From Anisodus tanguticus (taxonomy: Eukaryota > Streptophyta > Magnoliopsida > Solanales > Solanaceae), in contig CM067541.1 of the NCBI GenBank assembly GCA_034509755.1, forward strand, positions 11,892,001 through 11,956,000: a stretch of DNA of 64,000 bases, given 5' to 3'. This document shows positions 1 to 12,242 of the stretch, piece after piece. The position numbers were made by a program, and so were the translations under genes. Under the pieces are notes generated by a model, which saw nothing but the letters and a program-made list of their open reading frames with translations, was not told where the DNA came from and did no database searches. Each line of letters opens with the position of its first letter. The stretch's first letter is position 1.

Positions 1-99
1 AAGTGTGTGCTTGTTAATCAGGTAGCACTATAAATGTAGTGCAACTCCGCGTTCTCAAGGAGATGCATCTGTCAGAACAGGTGATCCCGGTGATCAAAA

Positions 100-3000
100 T
101 CTTGATCAGATTCAACCTATCCAGCGAAACAACCTGGGGATAAATCAAACGGACCACCCATGTGGAGGGAGTCTCTTTGAAGGCCTTGTTTGACGTCCTT
201 GAGGGGGAGATGCCCTTCAACTTGATAATACGGAGACCTTGGCTACATGATATGAAGGCGATCTACTCTACTTTTCATTAGGACATGAAGTTTCCAACTC
301 CGTGAGGGATCGCTGAAATCCGGGAAGACTCAGAGCCTGATCAGGAGAATATGACTCGTGGTAGCCACTAAAGACGAATATGATGGGATGGTCGCTAGAA
401 ATTACAGAGCTTTGACCCCGGTACCGAACCAGTGGCCAGACACAAACAAAAGCAGGCAAAAAACCCATCTTTAGAGAATTTGCAAGACCGGATACCAAAG
501 AATTTGTTATGCCAGAAGAAACAGACATAGAGAGGACCACACAAGAGGACCTTGAGCTAGCCGTTTGCTGTCTAGACCTTCCTAATAAGCATGTATACCT
601 GGGCTCAGGTGGTTCAAGGGAAAGCTACTTAAAGTTTTAACAGATAACATGGATAGTTTCACTTAGTCGGGGTTGGATCTATTACAGGTGTTCTCCCGGA
701 TTTAGTCATCCATAAGCTGAGCGTAAACCCATATTATTATCCTATTAAGCAAAAAAGACATCCGGTATCAGTAGAACGCAGTCAGTTCATAAAGGAGAAA
801 GTAGCCCGACTCATCAAGCTAGAATCAGTTTGAGAGGTAAAGTATCCTGATTGGCTGACTAATGTAGCGGTACTCCCTAAAAAGCCTAATACATTTCAAA
901 TGTGTTTAGATCTAAAAGCCCTAAATAAGGCATGCCCGAGGAACTCGTACCCCATGCCCTATTTAGACAAAATTGTTGATTCGATGGCCGAGAATGAATT
1001 ACTCATCTTTGTGGATGTTTTCTCAAGGTTCGACCGAATTCGGTTGGACCCGGTGGACCAAGAAAAGACTTCATTCATTACGGAGCATGGGATCTGCTGC
1101 TATAATGTCATGCCCTTTGGCTTGAAGAATAGTAGGGACCACCTTCCACCGGTTGACTAATCGGATGTTACAACATCAGTTAGGTCAATGTATGGAGGTA
1201 TATTTGGATGACATAATTGTTAAGTCCCTTGAAATAGAGGAACATATAAGACATTTGTAGAAAACATTTGATGTTCTTTGCAAATACAACCTAAAGCTGA
1301 ATCAGGAGAAGTGTGTTTTCGGAGTGGGCTTCATTCGACCCTACTAAATACTAAATATTGGAATTCAAACCGGAAAATTCACGAACCGAAAATTCTTAGT
1401 ATTCATAGTGTGAAACATAGGCATCGAGGCCAACCCGGACCTCATTCGGAGGATCGATCAAATACTGGATGTGCTTGATAATGCTAGAGAGGTACCACAA
1501 CTGACTCAGATAATAACTTCTATGGGAAGATTAATATCAAGGTTGTCCGAACATTGCCATAAGTTCTTCAGCGTACCAAAAAAGAAAAAAAGACTTTGAG
1601 TGGACCCTAGAATGCCAACAGGCACTAAGAGACTTGAAGAAGTACCTATCAAACCCGCTGTTGTGCACGAGACCAGAGGTAGATGAGCCCTGCTGATCTA
1701 TTTGGCAGTTTTGAGACCGCGGTAAGTGTTGTGCTGATCTGAGAGAAAAAAGGTACGCAATTACCTATCTATTAAACAAGTAAAGCTTGGTTTGAGGCTA
1801 ACACTTGTTATCACATCTTGAAAAACTCGCCCTAGCTCTAGTAGTCGCGGCCCAAAAACTAAGACCATATTTTCAATGCCATCCAATATGCGTACTAACA
1901 AATTTTCCCTTGAGGTACATCTTGCACAAACCCAAGCTTTCGGTAGGCTAGCAAATTGGTTGATTGAAATATGCGGATATGATATTATTTATCGGCCCTG
2001 AACTACATCAAGTCACAAGCCTTAGTAGATTTCGTGTCTAACTACAGTTCGAGCATGGTGCCATGTACTAAAAAAGAAGCGATCTTGAAATCCAAAGCCG
2101 TTTTTGGAGAATGGGTCCTTTATACGGACGGAGCTGCTAACGTAAATGGCACAGGGTGGGGGATTATCCTGATTACCCCATTATAGGAAACAATCAGGAA
2201 AGCTATTAAATGTTTATCTTTGACTAACAATGATGCCGAGTACGAAGCCGCAATTACAGGTTTGGAGTTAGCCCGAGGGCTTGGGGCTGAGAATGTAGAG
2301 TTGAAAAGTGACTATCAACTAATCATAAAATCAAATCCTCGGCAAATACGAGGCCAAAGATAGCCGAATGCGGGTGTATTTAAGCAGAATCATGACATTG
2401 TTGGCTCATTTAAGATGATGGAAAACTACTTAGATTCCTTGAGAAATGAACACCGAAGATGATGCCTTGGCAAACTTGGGTTCTTCATTTGGGACAAATA
2501 GGGTGTAGTCAAATTTTATAGTCTATCTCTTTCATTCCGTCCTGGACCCTAGCTCGCATAAGGTAAACTCCACCAGTTTGACATAGGACTGGCGGAGTGA
2601 CATCATAAATTATCTGTAAAATGGGATTCTTTGTGAAGATTGCAAAGTCGCGCGAGCCATGATAATTAAAGCTGCGCGATATTGCATTCATAAAGGAGGG
2701 TTGTATCGAAGGTCTTACCTCACCCCCTAGCTAAATGTTTGGGGCTAACGGAGGCAGAATATATGATGAAGGAAATATATGAAGGTAGCTGCTGGAACCA
2801 TTCCGGGTATGACTTGCTAGTCAGGAAAGTAATAAGGACTGGATATTATTGGTCTCGGATGGAGAAAGATGCCAAAGCCTTTGTTCGAAAGTGTGATAAG
2901 TGTCAACATCACTCCCCTATGATACATCAGCCTGCCAAATTGCTTCACTCAGTAGTGGCCCCTTGACCATTCTTAAAATGGGGAATGGATATTGTAGGAC

Positions 3001-3823
3001 CACTGCCAGGAGCCGTGAGCAAGGTGAGATTCCTGCTAGTGCTAATATGTTATTTCTCAAAGTGGGTGGAGTCTAAAACATACAAAAAGGTCCGGGAGAA
3101 AGAGGTGATAGACTTTATCTAGGATCACATCATATGCAGGTTCGGAGTACAAAAGGAAATAACCTACGATAATGGTCTCCAATTCATTGGGGCAAAGGTC
3201 ACTAAGTTTTTTGAAGGGTTGAAGATCAAACGAATAGCCTCTTCACCGTACCACCCATGTACAAATGGAAAAGCTAAGTCAACTAACAATTTTTTTATCC
3301 AGAACATCAAGAAGAAGTTGGAAGACGCCAAAGGGAGATGGCCATAGGAGTTGCCTAGGGTATTATGGGCCTACAGAACTACCGTAAAGACAAACACATG
3401 AGAGACTCAGTTTTCCCTAGTATAGGGGGTGAAGCCTTAATATATTTGGAAATCGGAGAGCCTAGCCACCGATACACTCAGACCAAAGAGGAGTCTAACA
3501 AAGAAGCAAATGCGGTTGGATTGGAGCTGTTAGAGGAATGCAGAGAATTGGCCCTCGTACGGTTGATGACATAAAAATATAGGGTTGAAAGGTATTTTAA
3601 TAGAAAAACAAATTTGAGACATTTTAAGATCGGAGACTACGTTCTCCGGAAGGCTACGCTCACAACGCGGGATGCCTGCACCAGCACGTTGGGGGCTAAC
3701 TAGGAAAGTCCCTACCAGTTAGTGGGGATCGCATGCAAGGAATCTTACCGAATCAAAGATGAAAATGGAAAAGAGCTGCAAAGTAGCTGGAATATCAACA
3801 ACTTGAAAAGATTTTACCACTGA
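100..3823 (+). pseudogene. Ty3/gypsy Tat-lineage pol, decayed
   Basis: Remains of a retrotransposon polyprotein, readable only by changing frame. A protease-like segment lies at about 100-330 (DLSS-type strand, later RRPWLHDMKA). Reverse transcriptase runs from about 780 to 1500, with LNKACPRNSYPMP, VMPFGLKN and the catalytic YLDD at 1201-1212; a frameshift near 1130 separates them. RNase H at about 2107-2335 keeps TDGA, YEA and SDYQL. The integrase zinc region (2739-2966) ends in CDKC but has Tyr where the first His is usual. In the core, WGMDIVG and YDNG are present, but the third acidic residue is replaced by Lys (codon 3276-3278, GKAKSTN). The reading ends in LKRFYH and a stop at 3821-3823. 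The motifs fit the Tat lineage. Many stops show it is dead. Confidence 0.85.
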
Positions 3824-4997
3824 AGGGCAACAGGTATGATCATATTTCTACATCATTTATCATGTATTAACTTGATTTCTCTTCCTGACAGGGACTGCCC
3901 TTGGAAGATTATCTCCCGATCAAAAGAAGGAAAACTAGAGATACGTGTTGCACTCTTTTTCTTGACCTAGGTTTTGTCCCAAATGGATTTTCTCTGTAAG
4001 GTTTTTAATGAGGCAACAATCCAAAAACGTATCACACTCCGCCTATACCACGCCGGAATTTTGGGGAAAGCCATCCGGATGGTTATGATCCATCACTTGA
4101 CTCCTCGGGACCTCACATTCGAGTGCCGGGGAAGAGAAAAGGGTCTAGGAAAATTTGTGAGGATGTCAACCACATTTCTTTTTGAACTAATATTTATGCA
4201 TTCTGAGACTGCTGAAAATCAACATGTGCACCCGATTCTCTCTATTATACATCTTATCAAGATTTTATAAAAATCTTGAAAGGGCATATGTATTAACAGG
4301 ACGAGTCGTCCCTCAAAACTTCAAGAATGAGATAAGAATCCTCACTTGTTGTCAACAAGACATCTTTTTGAACTCAAAACATTCATGGCGAAATTGGACT
4401 CTGAAGCCACACAGCCTCACAAAACCGTTTCTAACACATGACACGACCTTAGAGCCTCAGAGTGTACATGTTCCATGAACCTTTGTGACATTAAATGAGA
4501 TCGAGACGTCCTCCTCATCAACCCTAAAATCAAAAGGCCCTCATTTATTGAAAATTGGATGATTAATAAAAAACATTCAAATCGCAAAAAGTTTTCTCGG
4601 AAGTGACATGCCCGGATTGAGCTGAGAATGATGACCACAAATACAAAATGCAAAAGAAAATAAGTGTACACTGGTAAACATTTTTTAACTTAACACACCA
4701 ACACCTGAATATGAACATAGTTCCAGAATACAGGCATAGAGGTCATGCCCTGACGGTTAAGTGTTAAATAAATCGCTAACAGGTTATTCGTAAGCACAAT
4801 CGTTGCAAATAAATCGCATGTCAAAGCGTAAAAATAAATGCAAGATTGAGAGCTAACGGGCAAATGTCATTCAATTTAAAAATAAAAGAGCATGAAGGCT
4901 CAAGCAAAAACATAAAAAGGGTACACAAACCCCAACGGTAAACTGAGCAGAAGAAAACAAACATAGTGGCACGAAGGCCCTAAAAAAACTGACATAG
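3824..4997. other. Tat element spacer between pol and antisense ORF
   Basis: About 1.2 kb between the end of pol and the stop of the antisense reading frame. I see no convincing coding sequence on either strand. It probably belongs to the untranslated 3' part of the Tat element. Confidence 0.5.
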
Positions 4998-7183
4998 CTA
5001 AGTAGGGGAATCTTCATCACTCGATGAGCTGGCAGAAGTATCAGAAGAAGATGGTATCTCATGCGGAGGTCATCCAGATCCATTTCAGCAGCAACCCAAA
5101 TTCACTTCGGCGTCCGTTAAAGCTGAGAGAACGTCGATCCGACCTTCATCTACCCTTCGAAGAACCTCGGTCCAGGTATTAAGGAAGGCGTAGTTCCGAT
5201 GCAGCATGGCCCTATTTTGATCAGCCCCCTGGTGGAGCCCCAAGCAATGGTTACGAGCCTTAAGTCGAGCACGAGAGGCCTCCAATGCCTGCACCCACCC
5301 CCGGGAAGCATCTTGCTCTGCCTCCATTCGAGTCAACCTCTCCTACAGTAGTTGTCGGGATACAGTGAGGTGTTGGAAAGTATCCTCCCTATTGACCAGG
5401 GCCTGCCTGGCCTCCTCCTCCTACTATAATCCTAAAGCGACCCTCAAGGCTTGAAGATCTTTGTTTGCTGATTGAAGCATGGATAGGTCAGTCTTGATTC
5501 TCAATAGTTAATCTCTCTAGCTCGTGAGGGGAAGAAGAGGGCATGTTCCTGACCAACTCAATGGCTGAGGTAGTGGCAGCATGACTCTAAGTAAAAAGAA
5601 AAGAAAATAAGTGGCCTTAGAATACAAGCTCACTCCGTTGTTACAACGGTGGTGAAAGAATAAGCTTTCAGCTTATCTGGAGAAACATACCGGCCAAGTG
5701 AGAAAGAGAAGCTTCCAGGCCAAGGCTGGGACTGTCAGAAGGTGGAGGTGGGGCCGAAAGGCCAACTCCCGTATCATCAGGTGAGTTCTCACCACCCTCT
5801 GCTTCATCAGGTTAGTTCTCATCAACTCCACCATCCTCAAGCTGCTTCTTACCACCTCTCGTGCAAGCAGGCACCAGAGTATCTCCCAAACATGTAGCAG
5901 CATCAGGAGAATGACCTCTCGTTTATTCAGTATTAACGTCCCCTCCTTCGTCCTCGTCAGTATACATATACTCTGAATAGCCACCCTCCAATAACCAAGG
6001 AAGTAGCGACACAACCTAACTCGAGAACCATTCTCCTCTGATGAGAGAGCACCAACATCACACATGGGCCCACTCTTTCAATTGCTTTTGGCTTCGGTGG
6101 CTGCTCGCGCGATACGGGCAAGTTCGTCCTTTCGAAGGGCGCCCTCCTAGAGGAAAATCCTTGAGCAGAAATACGTTGTAAACAGAGGAGGAAGCATAAT
6201 CACATCACTAAAGGGAAGGATAACAGAGAATGTTAGAGAGAAGAAATTTTCTCAAAACTCACCATGGCTCTTGCCCCTCCACAAACATACTCCTCGTGTC
6301 CTTTCGATATCCCCAGAAAGGTGCAGGATGTTCATCACCCAGCTGAATATTTCAGGCAAGAGTTCAGGTTCTACAAGGGCCGCTGCAAAAAATATGAAAA
6401 GAAAATTAGAAACAACATTTTGTAGAAGAAAAGAAAGAGACGATAAAAGAAACGGTTACGTATGTGCACTATTCCATTACTCTAGGAAAAGCTCGGAGGA
6501 AGCATGATGAAGGCGGCTAGTACGGATCATCACAAACCGATCACACCACTCTCGATCATGGTCGTCCTCAACACTAGTAATGAGGCCCCGAGAACCACAA
6601 AAAGGCAGGTTAATCATCCCACTACGAAATATGTTGGGAGAGTAGAGATGGATCAAGTGATCGAGAGTGAAAGGAGGTCCTTCGAGGTCTGCTAAGAAAT
6701 GGAGACATCGAACGATTCTCTAGGTATGGGAGGCCAGTTGCCTCAAGAAAATGCAGTAGCGGCAGCAGAATGCCTCAATCACCTCATGAATAGGGGGCAA
6801 AAACCAATGGTAAAAGGATAAATGTATACCATAAACATGCCCAGGACGTGCCGAGAGATATTAGCATTGGTAGTAGGGGTAAGGATCTCAATCTCAGGTC
6901 CCAACTGGTAATCTATGTGCACCTAGGAGATCAGGGATTCATTGATCAGAAAAGATATCCCACGACGGACTCATATTGATGACTTGTGCGAAAATATTTG
7001 TCGTAGTGGAAATCGGGGGGGAATGATATCGGTAGCTAAAGAACCCAGGTCTACCTCTTGAATAGTAGATGATGTGGCATGATGGCGAGAAAGGGTAGCA
7101 AAAGCATTGCCCATTTGTTCCCCGGGAGGGACAATGGGTTGGTCCTCGGATGAAGAAGATGATTGAGAGGATGAAGAAGACAT
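4998..7183 (-). pseudogene. Antisense ORF of the Tat element (PF04195-like), decayed
   Basis: A minus-strand reading opposite to pol, lying between pol and the 3' LTR. It starts MSSSSSQSSSSSEDQP at 7183. At about 6700-6940 it has PEIEILTPTTNANISRH followed by MFMVYIYPFTIGF. At about 6480-6690 another frame gives FTLDHLIHLYSPNIFRSG and DHDREWCDRFV. These blocks match the plant family known as 'putative gypsy type transposon' (PF04195) by recognition, not search. A coiled-coil-like stretch follows at 5085-5336 (MTRMEAEQDASRGWVQALEA). The most natural C-terminus is a serine/acidic tail, DTSASSSSDEDSPT, with its stop at 4998-5000. Stops and frame changes between blocks show decay, and some gaps could be introns. 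Additional antisense ORFs at this position are known in Tat elements; their function is not established. Confidence 0.65.
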
Positions 7184-7526
7184 GGATATTTGAATTTCAA
7201 GTAAAGCGGGAATTTAGTGCACAAAGGAAGATATAATAGCATGTAGAGAGCAAGTGAAGAAAATGGATAGATTGCTTGTTTAAATTACCAAAAAGGGAAA
7301 TCATTAGCCTCGAATAGTGGAGCGGCATGCCTAATCTGCAAAGTCAACCGTTACCTCTAAAGAGACACCGCCGAATGAGTAAGGGGGCATATTAGCCCTG
7401 ATAGGGAGTCTAAGTGTGAGAAGAGTGGCAAGGTTTCATTAGGATCCCGCGTAAAGTTTGAATGGTGGCGGACTCTTCCACTTCCTTGGCTCATGCCATG
7501 AAGGTCCCGGAAAGTGGGGGACTATT

Positions 7527-8027
7527 TGTATTGGGTGTAAAATACATCTGGAGGAGTTCATGTGACCGGGGACTCGGAGAATTCGGGAGATCTCTATAGA
7601 TGTTCCCCACTCTTATCAACCTGAGTTACATATGTCAGTTTCGATTAGAGTATCACAACATACATGAACGTTGAAGCTACAAAGATGTCACATCACCCAT
7701 ACTTTGGGAGTGGAAAAGTCCAACTTTGATTTATAAAAAGAGTAGCTTATGAGGGAAGGAAGGGCATCTTGCTCACACTTTATAACCATAGTTCTTTTTT
7801 TTCTCTAAGCAATATATAGAAGAACATCCATTGATTTTACATACATTTTTCCTGAATCATTGCTTGCTTTTTATCTTACATTACTTACTAGCCGTACTCA
7901 CTATTTATCAGTATAACCGAACTTGTAAAGAAGTTTCCTTGATCGGATACAACCCACTTATCTTCAAACCATGTTAAAACGAATCTCTAATTAATTTTCT
8001 GGTTATATCCATATTCACCGGAAAACA
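7527..8027 (+). mobile_element. 3' LTR of the Tat element (approximate)
   Basis: A purine-rich tract (GGAAAGTGGGGGAC, 7509-7522) is followed by TGTATTGGGTG, a plausible LTR start. The block ends near GGAAAACA at 8020-8027. It holds a TATA-like sequence. The 5' LTR lies outside the window, so the limits rest on the PPT and TG/CA ends only and may be off by several bases. Confidence 0.5.
7731..7739 (+). promoter_or_regulatory. TATA-like box in Tat LTR
   Basis: TTATAAAAA about 200 bp inside the predicted LTR, where the U3 promoter of such LTRs normally lies. Activity is not implied. Confidence 0.4.
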
Positions 8028-8587
8028 ATATTCATATTAGTTGTCTAGAAATGAAAAAGGACCATACATATCCCTATATTATGTGAAACTTAACCTCCGT
8101 TATACTATTTGATGGGTTTTACCCCTTTCTTTATCCTTTTAAATATTTCTAACCCCAATCTAACAACGCCTTTCGCGCATACATGTAATCTAAACGTCCC
8201 AACCCTCTTTCTTTTTTATTTAATTTTAATTTAAATAGTGTGGCAAAATTTTGGTTATTTCTGAAAATGTAGCTTTCTTCCTTTTTTTTTCCAACTAATT
8301 TGAAGCTGAATTTCACTTAAAACCTCACCGAATTCTTCATTAAACTATCCGAAATTTCAGATATCAACTCTCCAAGACGTAATTAATCTTTTGCAATAGC
8401 ATTCACTCGAACCAGAGCTTGTTTTCTGAAATCCGAAACTTGAATTTGAAGCTTCATTAATGGTTCGTCCCATTTGAATTGTCTTCAGCACTTTGCACGT
8501 TCATTAAGAAAATAGTAAATAATTTACTAAATTATCCTTGTTTAATAGAAGTAGATTGATTTAAGTGTATACTAACTTCTTTAAGAA
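8028..8587. other. Non-coding AT-rich DNA
   Basis: Between the Tat LTR and a MITE end. No ORF, RNA gene or clear repeat structure was recognised. Confidence 0.5.
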
Positions 8588-8711
8588 TAAGGGGTCGTTT
8601 GGTACGTGGACCAAATTATCCCGAATATAATTAAGAGATTATAGTTTTGGAAAAAATTATCTCATTTAGGAGGTGAGATAAAATAATCTCAAGTTTGATG
8701 GGATAATGTGG

Positions 8712-8719
8712 GATATCCC
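8712..8719 (+). repeat. Left target-site duplication of hAT-like element 1
   Basis: GATATCCC, repeated exactly at 9525-9532 on the other side of the element. Confidence 0.8.
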
Positions 8720-9524
8720 TAGGAATGGCAACGGATCGGATCTGGACCAGATCCTTCTAGATCCAGATCCAGATCCATTTTTCATAGTTGAATCCAGATC
8801 CATCGGGTCCATAAAAATCATATCCAAATCCGGATCCACGGATCGGATCTGGATCCACATGTAAAAAAAATTGCCTTGCTAAGAATGTAACCTTGCTAAG
8901 AATTTTTTTTTTGAATTGACAAACGATTTTTACTTAACTAACAATTTACTGTGTTTCAATTTTGAAATGTTCATATAAGATATTTTGTTCATTGTCTCGT
9001 TTTGATTGTGAGCTATTAATTGAAAATGTTGGACAATGACAATAGTCGTGGAAAATACTGACTAGTATTTTCACAATACAAAACTTGCATGTGCTTGGAA
9101 TCTTCACAAATGAAGTGAATATAATTTTAATTACTTGTCTATGGAGATGTTAGTCATTCACTAATATAACATTGATTTTATTATCGAAGTTACCTATTTA
9201 TTTTTGGGTTTTTGAGTTAACGCGGGGATAAATTAAACTTGTTTTGAGAATTAAACTTGCAAGGATGTGCTTAGCAATTTTAAGAAAATACGTATAAAAT
9301 TACATTCTAGGTTATGAATATATTTAATAAAAAATGGATCCAGGGGTCGGATCTGGATCGGATACGGATCACAAATACAAGATCCAAATCCAAATCTGAT
9401 CCGTCAGAAATGGATCCGGGTCCGATCCGGATCCATCGAGTCCAAATTTTGAAGATCCATATCCTATCAAACGGATCTGGATCCACCGGATCCGGACCGG
9501 GTCCAGGATCCACTGCCATCTCTA
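8720..9524. mobile_element. Non-autonomous hAT-like element 1 (805 bp)
   Basis: Flanked by an exact 8-bp duplication GATATCCC (8712-8719, 9525-9532). The ends are TAGGAATGGCA and TGCCATCTCTA, imperfect inverted repeats of the TAG(G/A)(A/G)ATGGCA type. An 8-bp TSD and such tips fit hAT. The outer 100-200 bp on each side are built from GATCC/GGATC units (about 8730-8845 and 9340-9512), while the centre is AT-rich. No transposase is present; ORFs inside are products of the GATCC repetition. It sits in the Tourist-like MITE. Confidence 0.75.
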
Positions 9525-9556
9525 GATATCCCAGAGTTAAGTTTCAGTTTTATTTT

Positions 9557-9626
9557 TATACTCTGTTTGATAGAAGGTATAAATGTATCCTAGGATGAAT
9601 TTATACCTTCTACCAAAAGAGTATAA
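9557..9626. repeat. Inverted repeat (foldback) inside the outer MITE
   Basis: TAGAAGGTATAAA at 9571-9583 is perfectly inverted as TTTATACCTTCTA at 9600-9612. The pairing extends imperfectly outward to about 9557 and 9626 (TATACTCT / AGAGTATA), giving a hairpin with a 16-base loop. Confidence 0.7.
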
Positions 9627-9761
9627 AACTAATCTCACACTTGATCCTGGAATATCCCACTTTATCCAGCTTACCAAAGGTATAGCTGAAATAAAACAAT
9701 TGTCAACTTTAATTCCTAAAATGATAATTATTTTAAAATAATTTTTTTGAGCTAACATGTC

Positions 9762-10080
9762 TGTTAAATTGGGACGGATGGAGTAGTAAAAAATATTTTT
9801 TTAGTTATGATTTTAAGGGGCGTGCAAAATGAAAAAGAAGCAACTAATATGGGATGGAAGGAGTAATATTTTCTCCGTCCTAATTTATATGCGTATTTAA
9901 TTCGATACGGAATTTAAAAAAAAGATTATTGAAATGTATGGTTCCAAAATAAGTCATAGATATTTTTTATTATAAATTATCTCACTAAAAGTAAAATAAA
10001 AAAATTAAAATTAAAATAACAAGTACTTTTTGAAAATTCACCTTTCAAAATAAGTAAATTTTAAAAACATAGTCAAACAG
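9762..10080. mobile_element. Stowaway-type MITE fragments
   Basis: GGGACGGATGGAGTA near 9770-9784 looks like the right end of a Stowaway-like element. A second left end (CTCCGTCCTAATTTATATG, near 9873) begins another copy that decays by about 10080. Full boundaries and paired ends were not found. Confidence 0.5.
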
Positions 10081-10818
10081 GTTATAAGTTTAACAAAGTT
10101 ATTAGGCCAATTGTAGCAAGTAGCAATTACTTTGTTATATTGTATATCACTAGATTGGGAACAAGGAACTTCCTATGAATGCTAAAAGCACACAATTAGG
10201 AGACTTTTAACGAAGCAAATGGATGAAATCATGCCTAGATTTCATGATCAGAAAGATTATTGACATGTTTGAGATAATGGTTTAATTTGGGCGTGTTAAT
10301 GGTCAATGACCCTATCAGTGTGTTAACAGGCGAGGGCGCAAAGCGAGGCATTTTATGCGGCACGGGGCAAGACGTAAGTCTTGGGACACGGAGCGTAAGT
10401 CTCATGGATCTACGGAGCGTATGTCTCATGCATCTTTAATTTTATAATTTTATAACTAAAAAATTAAGCAAAAGTAAAATTTTCATTAAAATTCTGCAAA
10501 TAAATTACCATTAATATAAAGAAATTATTATAATTATTATTTGAACACAAAAAAAAAAAATAATAGTCTAGATAATCTTTAAAATAATTTTTTCATCCAC
10601 TTCATCATTAATCTCCATATCTATTAGTTGCTTCAAGAACATTGTACTATGAAATATCTATCCTACCAATTTTACACCAAATTATAAATCCATGATATAT
10701 GTTGGAATATATATTACTCTTACTTAATTAATATACATATTTTAATTAATTATGATAAATTGATTGATTTAGTGTAAATATCGATATTACAGATAAATAT
10801 TTACCTAAGTAGTATAGG
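10081..10818. other. Non-coding, short repetitive block at 10.32-10.43 kb
   Basis: AT-rich DNA. At 10320-10430 a GC-richer block repeats variants of GGAGCGTAAGTCTCATG two or three times (GTAAGTCTTGGGACACGG, GAGCGTAAGTCTCATGG, GAGCGTATGTCTCATG). It resembles a dispersed repeat, but I could not assign it to a family. Confidence 0.4.
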
Positions 10819-11103
10819 GTGGCTAATATATACAGCATTAGCTACCCGTTCACAATTAATTTTTATGATAGCATTAAATTGGGAACTATTTCTTTAAACG
10901 AGCAAGTCTTTCAAAAGAGAACTTATAAGATGATGTTAAACGTTTTTAAAATTATCCAAAAAGATTTCGATGATCCACTCAAATGCAAAGCACCTTATCC
11001 AACTGGCCAAGTGGATCATGATTTTATTATCAACTCAATAGCTTTACAAAGCTTATCCGGTGCCAAGAAAAAGTACAATGAACTGATAGAAGTATTTATG
11101 TAA
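10819..11103 (+). CDS. Unrecognised ORF, 94 aa
   Basis: An open frame from ATG to TAA in AT-rich DNA with a moderately hydrophilic product (LKCKAPYPTGQVDHDF, then AKKKYNELIEVFM). I see no signal peptide, membrane segment or known motif. The composition is more protein-like than the surrounding shadow ORFs, and two in-frame cysteine/proline-rich stretches look coding. No promoter or partner exon was recognised. It may be a chance ORF or an exon remnant. Confidence 0.2.
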   Translation: MANIYSISYPFTINFYDSIKLGTISLNEQVFQKRTYKMMLNVFKIIQKDFDDPLKCKAPYPTGQVDHDFIINSIALQSLSGAKKKYNELIEVFM

Positions 11104-12240
11104 AGTACCTTACGTAGTTGAGTATACTATATAGTCAATTTTTACTGTAATATTCTCGTTTGTTCGATTTTTGTTTGTTTGTTATAACAATTATTGTTAT
11201 ACATCTATAATAACATTTTATATTTAGAAATCACACAAAACTCATTTTTAATCTTTTATGTTATAATGGATAACAAGAAATTAAATAGTCAAAGTTAAAA
11301 GTCACTTGAAAAAAGAAAATTTAAAGTTAAAGCTAAAGAAGAAAATAATTGAAAGTTGCAGTTACATTTGAACTTGAACTTCATTTGGACAGAAAAGTAT
11401 TATAAAAATTACAAACTGTTATCAATGAAAAATAAAGTTTATATATTATACTCCTCAAACTAATATTTTTATCTATATTTTAGCTACTGAATTTTAATAT
11501 ATGCAAATATTAAAATAAAATGTGGTTTATTTAAGGAATTTTTGGGGTTTAGGGTTTCACTGAGTACGTTGTTGTTAAGGAATTTTTGAATTATAAAAGA
11601 TTTGAGAAACGAAGTTTGAGAACATCTAGAAAAGCTAATCCCTTAGTTTTATTTATGTGAATTTATTTTAATGGACACAAAATAAAAGAAATAAAATATC
11701 CTTGTAACTTTAATCTTAAATATGTCAAATAAACATATGTGTGGCTCTAAAATCATGTAATAAAGGTATACTTTAAATTGTTTCCCAAGTTAAATCATAC
11801 TTATATAATTTTTTTAAACAGAAAATATTCTAAAATGAAAAAGAGAAAGTACATGTTTGTTGCAAAAACTTTTCCAAACAGTTTTTGCGAAAACCGAAAA
11901 AAACTTTTTTTCCCAAAACTCAGATAAATTTGCAAAAGCTCAAACCAAGGACACCATAGTTTGAGTAGTTGATATTGGGACCCATGTCATACCCGACGCC
12001 GACAGTAACAACTCAAACTAGTCTAGCACGCTAGCCCATGAGCCTCTGTTCCTCCTTTTAACAGCAAATTACTGTTACAATTTATATGATTTTTCATATT
12101 TTAAAAAAACATATTTTTTTTTATCAAATTAGGCATTGGGACATGTAGTAATCTTTCAATTTCCCATATATGAAAATATTTAATATTATAAGATTTAAAG
12201 AACATCTTGATATATTTACACATAAATTCAAAATTTACTC
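11104..12240. other. Non-coding AT-rich DNA
   Basis: No coding region, RNA gene or recognisable transposon end seen. Confidence 0.5.
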
Positions 12241-12242
12241 TT

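Larger units (their letters stand above)
8591..9680. mobile_element. Tourist/PIF-like MITE, interrupted and decayed
   Basis: The left end reads GGGGTCGTTTGGTA preceded by TAA (8588-8590), typical of Tourist/PIF-Harbinger ends with a TAA target. The same end occurs at 62140, also after TAA. The sequence GGATATCCC marks its middle, where a hAT-like element sits. The right end near 9660-9680 (TTACCAAAGGTA) is degraded, so the boundary is approximate. Confidence 0.5.

Noticed and set aside
9307..9598. Overlapping ORFs on both strands with Asp/Pro/Gly-rich repeats
   Set aside because: They are translations of the GATCC repeats at the tip of hAT-like element 1, not genes.
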